Source of the DNA: Spirogloea muscicola
Taxonomy: Eukaryota; Streptophyta; Zygnematophyceae; Spirogloeales; Spirogloeaceae
Assembly: GCA_009602725.1 (NCBI GenBank)
Contig: WELB01000302.1
Coordinates: forward strand, 9,749 to 45,480
Length of the DNA: 35,732 nt
Direction: 5' to 3'
Numbering within the stretch: position 1 is the first letter of the stretch; each line of letters opens with the position of its first letter. A program made the translations under genes and the position numbers. The notes under the pieces are model-generated. The model ran no database searches. It saw only the letters and a list, made by a program, of their open reading frames with translations, and had not been told where the DNA came from. Shown here piece by piece: positions 11,428-21,500 of the stretch.

Positions 11428-11600
11428 GTAGGGCCTGAGCGGCCAAGTACAAAGGCTAAGTGCATCAACAGATGTAGGCTGCGTGCTGCTAGGCGGAGAC
11501 ACTCAGTAGCCCGCGGGTCAGCACATAGAGGTCGCTCATCTTATGCCCGACTACAGGACGGCAGATCGCAAGCTCCCTGGTCACCAACTGAAGCTTGCCC
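11428..11600 (-). repeat. Family L 3' portion, minus orientation
   Basis: Begins GGGCCTGAGCGGCCAAGTAC and runs through a GTGCATCAACAGATGTA block to CTCAGTAGCCCGCGGGTCAG. The same string of landmarks appears at 13195-13560 and at 35090-35195. On the minus strand it contains the codons for SDLYVLTRG. Confidence 0.7.
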
Positions 11601-11749
11601 TGGTGCATCATAGGCCTGAGCTCTCCTGAGTGGGCGTACTAACACGTAGTGATGCAAGATAGTGCCGCCTATCTTGGCTGGAAGCACATCCTCAGCTTCA
11701 GCATGACCTCAGCTGGCAAGATTCTCAAGTGAGGGTGGAAACGAGGGCT

Positions 11750-11900
11750 TATGGCAAAAATCAAGAGAGAAGCTCTTCCAAATGCGGGCGATGGTTGAGA
11801 AAGGGCAGCCCAGAAAAAGTGGACAAGGCCAGGGAAGGAAGCTCTCCCCCAAGAGAGAAGGTGCGCGATACACATGACATGAAAGGAAGGCCGAGTTGTG
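11750..11900 (-). repeat. Family H copy with flanking family L end, minus orientation
   Basis: AAGCTCTTCCAAATGCGGGCG precedes a hairpin with a G-U pair (GGTTG...CAGCC, 11793-11811), then GTGGACAAGG. It continues into GAGAGAAGGTGCGCG and CATGAAAGGAAGGCC, the reverse of the GGCCTCCCTTT..TTTCATGCG block of family L. Confidence 0.65.
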
Positions 11901-11964
11901 TCCAATGTCCATGCAAAAGCGAGAGCGAGAAGGGGGTGGCAGTGGCTGCTGCCTCCGCGTTGTG

Positions 11965-12147
11965 ACAATGCTTCCCTGCCCTTCAGTCCGCATATTGATC
12001 TGCACTTGCTGACTAGAGGTTATCGAGAGTGCACTCAAAGAAGCAACGGAGAGAGCATTCCCGGATTGTTTCCTTCCGGGCCCTTTCAGACCTCACTCGC
12101 GTTGCTCACTCGCGGGTACTGAGCTCCCCTCTGCATCGTCTTGTGTT
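11965..12147 (+). repeat. Family L fragment interrupted by a LINE remnant
   Basis: The stretch GTTGCTCACTCGCGGGTACTGAGC followed by CCCTCTGCATCGTCTTG matches 24413-24455 almost base for base. The match ends near 12147, where the LINE-like reading frame begins, so the repeat was probably cut by, or fused to, that element. Confidence 0.65.
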
Positions 12148-12520
12148 TTGTTATTAGGTTATCATGCGGCCACGGAGGTGCCGGGCATCATGCCGGTGCT
12201 CCAGAAGCGTGGCAGGCCTTCCGTCAGGCGTCTGGATGTGGTGGCCACCCCCCGGAGTGGTGGGCCTCGTCTTCTCCTCGACGTCGTTCTCATCTACGCA
12301 TTCCAACCAGGGGCACCCACACCGACTGTGCCAGGTTGGGCGACACATCATGCGGAGAGGAAGAAGGAGAGGCACTATAATGAACACCCCCGGGGCGACC
12401 ACTTCTTCCCATGCGCCATGGACATCTACGGCGGCTACGGAACGAAGTGGTCTTCCCTCCTCCATCGCCTGGCACTGCATGTCGATGCCTGCCGACGTAG
12501 TCGGGCGAGTAGCTTAGGGC
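12148..12520 (+). mobile_element. LINE-like ORF2 C-terminal remnant
   Basis: An open frame from the 12148 ATG reads LDVV...LLLDVVLIYAF, then AERKKERHY, then DHFFPCAMDIYGGYG and LLHRLALHVD. This order (strand ending in LDV, a short proline-rich stretch, an Ala/Glu/Lys helix ending in a Tyr, then a (V/F)PxxxxxxGxxG block and a Leu-rich helix) is the typical extreme C-terminus of plant and algal non-LTR retrotransposon ORF2 proteins. No reverse transcriptase or endonuclease domain is present, so it is a 5'-truncated remnant. The frame stays open into the following family L copy to 12744. The assignment is by pattern memory, so moderate confidence. Confidence 0.6.
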
Positions 12521-12815
12521 ATTCTAGCGTCCCGCAAGCCATCATTGCATGCTATAGAATGCGGCTATCATTGAGTCTACAGAGCTCCCAGGCACTCGCA
12601 ATACACCAGCGTGCTGGTCGTGCATTAGCCCAGGCTAATGGCTTCCGTGGTGGTGGTTTGGCGCCTCAGTATAGCTTGTCAGATATGCATGTGCTCAATC
12701 GGGGATATTTAGTGTCCCCCTTAGCCAGCTCATTACCCAGTTAACAGGACATCTGTAAGGCCAGAATGGCCTCCCTTTTGATTTCATGCGCCCCGGGCGC
12801 CTTCTCTCTTTGTAG
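12521..12815 (+). repeat. Dispersed repeat family L, near full-length copy
   Basis: Partner of 5428-5729. Starts ATTCTAGCGTCCCGCAAGCC and ends GCGCCTTCTCTCTTTGTAG. It follows the LINE remnant directly and is followed directly by a family H copy. The frame starting at the ATG at 12559 reads RLSLSLQSSQA...SLSDMHVLNRGY. Confidence 0.85.
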
Positions 12816-12995
12816 TGAAGTCCTTTTCCGGCTCCTCTTTCTTTGGCTTTGGACATTGTCCAATCTTTTTTGGCTGGCTTTGCCAGCCCCTCTTCTCTGT
12901 GGGCGAGCACTTTCTTTTAGACCTTGTTCATTCCTCTAGGATGGCCTCTCACAGCCGATGCCTTACATCAAAAAGAGCTATTTCTTCTCTAAACG
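12816..12995 (+). repeat. Family H, two head-to-tail units, + orientation
   Basis: The first unit has the perfect 15-base palindrome TTGGACATTGTCCAA (12849-12863) and then the perfect hairpin GGCTGGC-TTT-GCCAGCC (12872-12888). A second, degraded unit follows (GACCTTGTTCATTCC, GGCCTCTCACAGCC, GCCTTACATC). This is the best-preserved double-hairpin module in the window. Confidence 0.8.
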
Positions 12996-13189
12996 GGCAG
13001 AACCGTAGACACGGTTGTCTTCGGTAGCGGCTAGTCGAATGTCGTGGGGGCAGGCGACGAGGCAGAAGCCACGACGTCAGCCCGGCGAGGAGGCCCCAAA
13101 CGGGAGCTTGCGTAGAAAGCCGCCTCGATGGGCTCTGACGTACCCGCGCTGAGCTGGATTGAGTTTGGGGTAACGCAGCGTGCATTGAG

Positions 13190-13560
13190 TGGTTGAGGGC
13201 CTGAAGTGGCCAAGTACAAAGAGAGAGCGAGAAGGCGCGCGAAGCGCATAAAGTGAAAGGGAGGCCAATTCAAGCCAATACATTGTTCAGGCAGAGTCTA
13301 GTGCAAACTAAACAAGCCTACATAATACGGAGACCAAAACTTGCCTAAGGTGGCATTAGTGCCCACGGGTGAGCACAAACAAATCCGACAAGCGGACTTG
13401 GGGAGCTGGAGCGCCGCCACGAAACCCGCCGAGTGCAAAGAGAACGTGGCTCTCGCACACTGGCAGCACATCGACAGCTGTACATCACCTGCGGCCAAGC
13501 TGACCCGCTCAGTAACCTCGACTCAACACGTAGAGGTTCGCTAACTGACGCCCGACTGCC
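13190..13560 (-). repeat. Family L fragments, minus orientation
   Basis: 13195-13290 carries GGCCTGAAGTGGCCAAGTAC and the AAGGCGCGCGAAGCGCAT..GAAAGGGAGGCCAATT block. 13465-13550 carries GCACATCGACAGCTGTACATCACCTG and CTGACCCGCTCAGTAACCTCG. The two blocks are the same element as at 11428-11600, here split by unrelated sequence. The minus strand encodes NLYVLSRGY and a stop near 13509-13535. Confidence 0.65.
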
Positions 13561-13668
13561 GGGAAGGGGCACTCGAGTGCGCGCCACGTGTCCCCCGGCT
13601 GACGCCGACGGGGGAGCAGCGGGCCACCCGCCACCCGCGGCGCCGCGGCGCGATCGCCGCCGCGCCCG

Positions 13669-13847
13669 NNNNNNNNNNNNNNNNNNNNNNNNNNNNNNNN
13701 NNNNNNNNNNNNNNNNNNNNNNNNNNNNNNNNNNNNNNNNNNNNNNNNNNNNNNNNNNNNNNNNNNNNNNNNNNNNNNNNNNNNNNNNNNNNNNNNNNNN
13801 NNNNNNNNNNNNNNNNNNNNNNNNNNNNNNNNNNNNNNNNNNNNNNN
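13669..13847. other. Assembly gap (179 N)
   Basis: A run of N lies inside a GC- and triplet-rich block at the 5' end of the hydrolase gene. The start codon and N-terminus of that gene are probably inside or just upstream of it. The true gap length is unknown. Confidence 0.99.
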
Positions 13848-16589
13848 CCGGCGGGCCCGGTGGAGCGGCGGCGCGGCGGCGGTGGCGGCGGTGGCGGCGG
13901 CGCGTGGCCAGGCTTCCTGCGCTGGAAGCCGACCAGCCCGCAGCTGCTCATCGAGGCGGAGCGGCGGCTGCTCAGCACGCTCGTCAAGTGCGGCGCCCGA
14001 CGTCCATGCCCGTGCTCGTCGTCCCGTCTCCGTCGTCGCCACGGCCGTCTGTCCTGACGGCAGCTGCCTTTCGTGTGACCACCTTCGCCTGCAGGACGCC
14101 ATATGTGCAGGAGCGCGTGGACATCGGGCCCGGGCCTCCGGCGATCAAGTTCCGCCTCTTCTCGCAGGCCGTCAAGACGCGGTACATCAACACCGTCACG
14201 TTCGACACGCCCGGCGGCGGCGGAGGCGGCGCGCCAGCGCCCGACAAGCCCGTCCTGGTGATGGTGCACGGCTACGGCGCGGCGCAGGGCTTCTTCTTCC
14301 GCAACTTCGACGCCCTGGCCGACCACTTCCGGGTCCACGCCATCGACCAGATCGGGTGCGCGTCGGCTCTGCAGCCGCCGGACTTCGAGACCTTACTGGT
14401 TGCTGGCCCTGAGTCGACTGTGTTGCAGAAAGATGTCCTGACTGTGGACGACGCTGCCGTCTGTTGCAGGTGGGGAGGCTCAAGTAGGCCGGCATTCGTC
14501 TGCAAGTCCACCGAGGGTATCATCCCGTGAACCTCAGAGGACTGAGCTTGTTAAAATACTGCTGTGTAAGGGTGGGAGTAGGAGCAGCCTTAGTCGTCAG
14601 GCATGCACTGCAGCAGCTCATGCAAATGGTATTTCTGTGTGGGCCTAGCAAAGAGCGATGGTGCAAGTTGTAGCTGACCCGGCACGTGGTGGCACATAAC
14701 TTCGGTCATAGTTGGAGGTGGCAAAGTGCACCTAACCAGCTAGACTTTGTTGTGGGTGGACGCTATGCTCTGCCTGATGCACTCATCGTGGTTGTTGCTG
14801 GGTGCACAGAGACAGAGTCGTGGTTTGTTGACTCGTTGGAGGACTGGCGCAAGGCCAGGGGCATTGACAAGTTTGTGCTGCTCGGCCACTCCTTCGGCGG
14901 CTACATTTCAGCACGCTATGCTCTCAAGGTGACAACCATGCCACAGCGTTGCTCCAATTGGACATTGCAGATTGTGCACTCTAATGTAGAGGCTTAGCCG
15001 TGAAGGCTACTGCTCTTGTTTGCCTAACACCGGAGGCACACCTTGAACCATCTTCGTCCTCCCTTGCTTGCAGCACCCCGAGCGCGTGCAGCGCCTCATC
15101 CTCGTGGGCACAGCCGGGTTTGCGCCTGAGTCAGACAAGATGATGAAGTTCCGCGGCACCTTCAAGGGACAGATGCTCTCCTTCCTCTGGAATGCCAACA
15201 CGACCCCTCAGAGCATCATTAGGTCTGCAGGGACTCGGCATGCATGCACCCTCTCTTGTTTTAGTCATCATCCTCCTTGGAAAGCCTAAGAAAGCCGCAT
15301 TTGATGCGGCAGTGCTTGAAGTCATGGACTCAGGCTGCAATGAGCAGCAATGCAACTTTCACTAGCAGCAGATTTTAAGGCAAGTGGCACTTTGTTCGTG
15401 TTCTACGTTGTAAGGTGCAACAGTTGAATCTTTACCATCTGCCATCTTCTTGCTGTTGCAGGTTTCTTGGGCCATTGGGCCCGCGGTTCGTGTTGGGCTA
15501 CACGTCCAACCGCTTTGGGGAGAAGGCCCAGGGCCTGAAGCTGACTGATGATGAAGCTCCCCTCTTCACAGGTACTCTCGACTCTGCAAATCACGAGAAG
15601 CCTCCTGCAGGTGTTTGCTTGCCCTCATGTGGCCCGCGTATGTGCTGCAGCAGCAGCTAAGTGTGCTTCTATGCATTGAGCTGCTTCTGTTGCGGGCACA
15701 GATTACATGTACCACACTCTTGCCGGACAGGCAAGCGGGGAGATGTGCCTCAAACACCTCTTCTCCTTAGGCGCCTTTGCCAGGCGCCCACTGGTGCATG
15801 AGTACGAGGCTTCCCATCTTGTCATAGCATGATCATCTCCATCCGGCCGAATGATCCGCCATCCAGGACACGGAACTTGAGATGGTTTGCGCTCGTGCAT
15901 GGAGCTGCTTCAGATACGAGAGCCCGACATCTTTCTTGCTTTCACCATGAGCAACTTGCCTTGCAGTGCCCACGACTTCAAGGTGCCCACCAGCTTCATA
16001 TACGGCACGGATGACTGGATGGACTACCGAGCAGGTTACCAGGCTGCTCAGAGGATGGAGGTTGACGTTAATCTCATGCGAGTACCTCAGGTGATGTCCC
16101 CCTTGACGAATGACACGTGCTTTTAGTTGATGAGGATGTTGGGGCGCTGCACTTATGGCGCACTTAGGGAAGTCAGCGATTTGTATGTCAGACCTGTATT
16201 TGTGTGTATGAAGCGGTTATGGTTCGCTTTTCCTTTGAAAGTCAAGCAAGCTCCGTGCACGTCTGACACCCTCTGCTCTAAGTCCGCAGGGAGGCCACTA
16301 CATCTTCCTGGACAACGCTCCTGGCTTTCTGTCCGCGGTGCTCAATGCGTGCCGGGATATCCTCCCAGCCTCGGCGCGAGCGGCACTTATCATCCCGCCA
16401 GCCCAGGACTACTTTGAGGAACCTGTATATAAGCTGGACGCCAGAGCAACGCAGTCTGATGGTCAGGATGTCAATGGCCACCCAGGTCCCACCAAGGAAG
16501 CAGAAGCAGATGTGGAAACATTTAGACCCGAGAGCCCGCGGATACATCGGTGGGGGCGGCAGGTGTCCAGCTCCTGGCGATTTGGGTGA
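13848..16589 (+). CDS. CGI-58/ABHD4-5-like alpha/beta hydrolase (5' end in gap)
   Basis: Lipid-acting alpha/beta hydrolase; plant CGI-58 relatives affect triacylglycerol turnover and show lysophosphatidic acid acyltransferase and lipase activity. Exons: 13848-13987 (partial), 14095-14355, 14470-14516, 14810-14928, 15074-15222, 15462-15571, 15702-15793, about 15914-16090 (15905 is also possible), 16290-16589; about 464 residues. Landmarks: LRWKPTS...EAERRLLS..KTPYV, oxyanion HGYGAAQGFFF, GWGGSSRP, GHSFGGY (nucleophile Ser, as in plants; animal CGI-58 has Asn), GTDDWMDY (acid) and GGHYIFLD, which supplies the catalytic His and an HX4D acyltransferase-type motif. Odd points: a nine-Gly run near the N-terminus, about 20 extra residues before SAHDFKVPTSFIYG, and a charged C-terminal extension of about 60 residues. 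Start codon unknown. Confidence 0.92.
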
Positions 16590-17235
16590 CAGTAAGCACT
16601 GTACTTGCTCGATGCAACTGGCTGCCAGCACCCGGCTTGGATGTGGTGGTCTGCCAGCTGGCAGAACATTATAAGACATGCTAGCTAATCAGTTGCGCAC
16701 TGTGAGGACTCCTGCCAACTGTGCCCATGTGCATTGGGCACTCGCGGGGCTGCTTGTCCTCCTATGATCATTGAGGCGCGCATGTCCTGGATAATAACAT
16801 TCTTTGAGGAGCCCATCCTCCCTCCTTCCGGATTGCTGCGCTGCTGCACCACAGAAAGACGGCCTTCTTCGATGGTCGATTTCTGCATAGCCCAGGCAGG
16901 CCATTCTAAGCATGCCGTCGCGCTTTTCTGCATGTGCAAGAAATGCTGGCATGCAAAGTGGAGATTTGATGGATTTGATGGAGGCTTGTTACTCCCCTAT
17001 GACATCAAGTGGGCTCCATGGGCAGTTGTGAATCAATTCTGACGTATGACGCCGAGGTCGTCCAACTCTTTGAGGATTTGAGCTCACGAGCTCCATTTAC
17101 AGCTGCAGTGTTTGGCTGCCAATAGTGCCGACTTGCAGCCATAGAATCGGGGTTTTCCAATGGCCAGCTGTACTGCCTCATCATTTCTGTTGACCAGTTT
17201 ACGCTTCCTCATTGGAGCTTAAGTGTGGACCTTGT
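16590..17235. other. 3' flank of the hydrolase gene, no gene seen
   Basis: No exon, RNA gene or family H/L copy recognised. Short ORFs on both strands overlap and show no family signal. Confidence 0.45.
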
Positions 17236-17239
17236 CTCC

Positions 17240-17545
17240 TACGCCTTATCTCAGGCCCTGTCCATGTTTTGGGCTGGCCTTTTCACCCATCGCCTTCTAT
17301 TGCCTCCTAGTGAGAGCGCTTCTTCGCATAGATAGCCACCACCTCTTCTGGGAACAGCTTTGTCCTTTTGAAAGCTCCTCGTCTCCTTCCTCTGGTGTAA
17401 CTGTAAATTGCAGCGCTCCCAAGCTCTGGCTACTAGTCAGCGCGCTGAGCACATTCTGAGCCAGGTCACTGGCTTCTGAGACGGTGCTCCGGCTCCCAAG
17501 TAGCCTGTCGGATCTGCGTGTTGCTCACTCGTGGGTACCGGGTAC
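17240..17545 (+). repeat. Diverged family H plus family L copy
   Basis: CCCTGTCCATGTTTTGGGCTGG (17249-17270) with a decayed hairpin is followed by CAGCGCTCCCAAGCTCTGGC and then GTAGCCTGTCGGATCTGCGTGTTGCTCACTCGTGGGTACC. The H-then-L order is the same as at 24470-24700. Confidence 0.65.
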
Positions 17546-17589
17546 CTCCCCCTGCCGTACTTGCGAGAACGAGCAAGCTTTTCCACTGT

Positions 17590-17700
17590 TACCTTATGCC
17601 CTCCTTGCTAAGCTGACCCGCTCAGTTATAACGAGTCAGAGAGATGAGAGACTCTTCCAGGAGAGGACGGTGGCTGTGAGTGGCCAGCCCAGGAATGAGA
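17590..17700 (-). repeat. Family L end and family H copy, minus orientation
   Basis: TAAGCTGACCCGCTCAGTTATAACGAGTCAGAG (17610-17642) matches the 13499 and 35153 blocks. It is followed by CTCTTCCAGGAGAGGACGG and the hairpin GGCTG...CAGCC at 17672-17690. Confidence 0.65.
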
Positions 17701-17739
17701 GTGATGTTGTAATGGTCTAGAGGTCCAGTCGCTCGTTAC

Positions 17740-17900
17740 AATATAGACCTTGTTCAATCCTTTCTGGGCTCGCCTCGCACAGCCAATTGCCTTACTTTGG
17801 AAGGGCTTTTCCCGATAGAAGAGAGAAGGCGCGCGGTGCGCATGAAATTGAAAGGGAGGCCAATTCTAGCTTTACAAACGTCCTGTTAAAGGGAGATCGA
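17740..17900 (+). repeat. Family H copy joined to inverted family L end
   Basis: A plus-oriented H unit (GACCTTGTTCAATCCTTTC, damaged hairpin 17766-17784, CCTTACTTTGGAAG) runs into GAGAAGGCGCGCGGTGCGCATG and GAAAGGGAGGCCAATTCTAG. The latter is the family L end in the opposite orientation, so the two families have been rearranged relative to each other here. Confidence 0.65.
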
Positions 17901-17989
17901 CTCTTGCAGTACAAGTACAAGGACCACCCGACGGGGTGCAGCAAAGCAAGCGCGGCCAGCACTTCCTGGAGGCTCGGTGCCTTGTGAGA

Positions 17990-18235
17990 GAAGGGCTCGC
18001 CCGTTGAGGATAGGGGCTGGAAAAAGCCAGCCCAGAAAAGAATGAACAAAGGACGAGAAGGGGCCAGGGGGCTTGTGGGTCTCGTGTCCTGCTACCGCAA
18101 GCGATTGTCTCTGTCCCTCCAGCGCTCCCAAGCGGGCGCGCACTTCACCCAAGCGCCTGCTTTGCACCGCCGCGCCCGTCGCGCCCTTGCAGCAGCCTCT
18201 GGCTTGCGCAGCGCGGTTGCTCCTCCTCCCCTTTC
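17990..18235. repeat. Minus family H copy followed by a GC-rich family L copy
   Basis: The hairpin GGGCTGG-AAAAAG-CCAGCCC is at 18014-18033 (minus-type unit, AATGAACAAAGG following). From about 18088 a plus-oriented, strongly GC-shifted L copy reads CTACCGCAAGCGATTGTCTCTG...CAGCGCTCCCAAGC. Its plus-strand frame encodes RLSLSLQRSQA, as in the copies at 5467 and 12559. Confidence 0.65.
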
Positions 18236-18528
18236 ACTAAGAGCGCCCTGGCTCTCTAGCCTGTGGCTCCGTCATGAACACCTGTATGCATCTGGCTGGC
18301 TTTCACAGCCGCTCTTTTAATATCAGCAGCCGCTTCCCTTTCACAGCCGGTCTTTCAGTGTCAGCAGCCGCATTCATTTCCTCTGCTCATCTGACTTCCT
18401 AATGCTGACCCGGGGGTACTAAGAGCGCCCTGTCTGCCTCGCCTGTGGCTTCCGTCAAGAACATCTGTATGCATCTAGCTGGCTTTCACAGCCGCTCGTT
18501 TTATGTCAGCAGCCGCCTCCGCTTGCAG
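18235..18528 (+). repeat. Two tandem copies of repeat family C
   Basis: Each copy begins ACTAAGAGCGCCCTG and runs through GCCTGTGGCT.CCGTCA.GAACA.CTGTATGCATCT, a GGCTGGCTTTCACAGCC hairpin (18294-18310 and 18477-18492) and TCAGCAGCCGC. The first copy carries an extra partial unit with a second CACAGCC. The second ends in CTCCGCTTGCAG at 18528, a good 3' splice-site sequence immediately before the GC-rich coding exon. A third copy lies at 19156-19252. Confidence 0.8.
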
Positions 18529-21500
18529 CGGAGGCCGTGGTGGCTCTGGCCCGACGCTCGCCGACCGCCGCAGGCCAGCGCCAGGGCCCTCCTGCCGCGC
18601 GCGCCGCGCCGCGAGCTGCCGCACCCGGGCGCCGCCGCCGCGGCCGCGCGGCAGCTGCTGGACCGCAACCTCTACGCGCCGGAGCTCTGCGACGCCGCCG
18701 CCGTGGCCCGCATCCTTCGCCAGCGCTCCGGTGCGCCGCTCCGCTCCGCTGCCCCCACCCGGCCTGCAACAGCGTCGGACTTGCATCGCAGCCTCCCATG
18801 GAAGCACCGCCCGAGGCCTCGGGCGGTGCTTTGGAAGCGCCACATGGCTGCCGCGTCGAGGCTTTCCTCGCGCGCCGTGCCGCGGCCCGTGAGAGTCCTG
18901 CTCGCTCTGCTGCTGGCGATGCTTCCATTGCCGGCATTCCTGCTGGCAAGCGGAGGACTGGTGGGGCCCCAAAGTGCGGCGGGCAGGCGGCCGAGCAAGC
19001 GGGATCCGTCGGGACCTCGAGCTGACCGTGCTGGCCTTGGCCTCGGCCAGTGGGTCTCTCGTGGGTCCACGGCTGGCGGCCGTCCACGAGAGCCAGCAGC
19101 CAGCCCACATAAGACTGGTCTTGCTCAAGTGAAGGCTTGCACCCAGCACCCAGCCATGGCCGCTGGCCCTTCACGAACACCCTCTGTATGCACCTGGCTG
19201 GCTTTTACAAACGCTATCTAATGGCAGCAGCCGCATTCTTCTCGCGCTGCAGGGCTGGCCGACCATGGAGGGACTGCGGAGGAGCTGGAGAGCCGGGGCC
19301 AGAGGGCCTTTGAGCTCCTGGAGCTGATGCGCAGCGCGACCGCTGAGCGCACTGCAGGCCTTGTCGTCACCGAGGATGTCGAAGGAGGCCCCGCAAACCA
19401 ATGGAAGGTCAGGCAGTGTCCACCTTCACCTTGTCGGCGTCTGCTGCTCAGATGAGCATCGCTGGTGGATGGAAAATTTTTAAATTGGTCTGTAGTCGCA
19501 GCAGTCTTGTAAGACCCGATTCTGTGGCAGCAGAAGTGGTTGGAGGCAACAGGCCCAGCCGGCGAGCTGCTCCAAAAGCAGGTGTTGCCGCCTCCTATGT
19601 GCAGCTCAAGGAGAACAAGGACACGTTCCGCGTCATGTATCGCAAAGGCGTGGAGGGCACGCCGTTTCACACACTCTGTTTGGAAGGTGTTGTGGAGGGG
19701 CCTATTCCTTTAGGTACAGTCAAACTTCACTCCCAGAGACTTGCTCTATCGAGAGTTCCAACTCGCCCTGGACTTTATATTTCATCTATCTGCATATCAG
19801 CAAAGGATTCAAAGTGTGTACTTTGGGTTGTGTACCTCAGTGGATAGTCTGGGATGAGGCTGTGGTACTTAGTAAATCACGGCAAGTTGTGCAACGCCAT
19901 ACGCGACATGGAAGAGGGCAGCTGACTGCTCAGTTGCGTCCTGCTTAGCTGTTAGCGCAATCAGAGGTTTCTTTCCATCATTGACACAACAATGCCCTAT
20001 TTTGTGGTCAAGATGTTGTGATATTGATGTAGTGACGGTGAGCTTGATTGCATGAACATGCAGCGCTTGCTGTTGCTTGGGAGGCTCCATACTTCAAAGA
20101 ATGGCAAGATCACCTGTCCCTGCACAGAGCCTTGACGCATACTACTGCTGTCTTTCTTCTCCTGCCAGAAGTGCTTGCTTGACAGTTACTTGCCAGCTTC
20201 CTGGAGGCTGCAGAGCACTTACATGCAGGTCTTGTCTCTTCCTTTGCACCCCAGGTGGCCACAATTTTCCGTCCCCCCTTTTAAGATTTCACACTCCTCA
20301 TACCTGAGGCGCATCCGTGTAGGTGAAGATGTTTGGTTCATCAGGTGTGTCAAGCACCTCCACTGTGTCGTACCTGTCGTCATGTCTCAACATTGTGACC
20401 CATAATCTGCCAGGAACTGTGAAATTTTGTGACTTTGTTCATGTTCTAGTGGGGCATCCCATGCTGTAGTGTGGCTCAATCATTAGTCCTCACTGTGGTC
20501 TTTGTTACTCGCAGATTCAAAATTCCTTGGCCACTTGCTGCCAGGGAAGTTGCTGCAGTCACTCGAGCACACGCGTACTTTGACAAAGGGCTTCTGCTTG
20601 CCTTGGTGGAATCTGTGAGCCTGCCATTTCAGCTCACATGCTTACTTCATATAAATACCCGGTTACTACTAGATGTACAAGCACACTGTTGTTGTTGAAG
20701 AAGCAGGTGAGACAGACTGACTGTGATTTTGCGCAGGAATCAACAAAGAAGTGTGCCTCACGACCATAAAGCACCACACTGAAGGAAGAAATGTTGCAGA
20801 CCTTCTACTCACACTTAAGCCCAGGCATTTGACTGATAATTGACCACCCAGGTGCCTGAGGAGGCCGACGAAATTGTTGAGCTGCGAGATGGATTCAAGG
20901 CGGGTGATATACCGGCCCTTGGTTCACACACTGTCCGGGTGGATCTGACAGGCGGCTATGTCTTTCAGAAGATCACCGCCAGCTCCACGTACTTCAGGTC
21001 ATGCACTTGATCAGCACGAGCTGTTGGTGCAAGTGAATTTTGCTCCTCTTGGGTACCTCATAGTCCAGCTCAAGGTGTGACTTTGCTGCAACATGTCAAG
21101 CAGGTGATTTAGGTGCCTTGTACCACATGATGTTTTGCACCCTGCTGAGCCAGCCCCATGGTGTGTGCAGAACCATCATAACCATGGACATGAAGCTGGG
21201 GCTAGTACCTCCCTGGGTCATCAACTTCATCAGTCTGCAACTTGCAGGAGGCGGCTATAAGCTCTTCCAAAAGGTTCAACCTAATCCGTCATGTTATTGA
21301 TGCAGCTTGTGTTAGCTGCATCGTGGTCCTTATTGTCTCCAACATTATGGAGAAGCATGTCAGCAGCGAGACAGCTGCATATGACTCTCAGTTGCTCTAA
21401 CCTGCTAAAAAGGCCTCCACTTTCAGCTTGACCAACGACACCTACACATGCTCTGCAGTTCGTTCACGATGCTTGGACCAGCCCCAAGGGCTCAGGCAAG

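Noticed and set aside
12148-12744. The whole 198-codon ORF as one host gene
   Set aside because: Its first two thirds look like a LINE tail and the rest is a dispersed repeat, so it is a chance fusion or an element remnant, not a cellular gene.
13433-14530. 365-codon plus-strand ORF and matching minus ORFs over the same span
   Set aside because: They run through 179 N, which hide any stops, and through intron sequence. The real gene uses another frame in exon 1 and is spliced.
18475-19180. Two 224-codon minus-strand ORFs and a 162-codon plus ORF
   Set aside because: GC-rich antisense or off-frame shadows of the START gene first exon and intron; Arg/Ala/Pro composition and no family signal.
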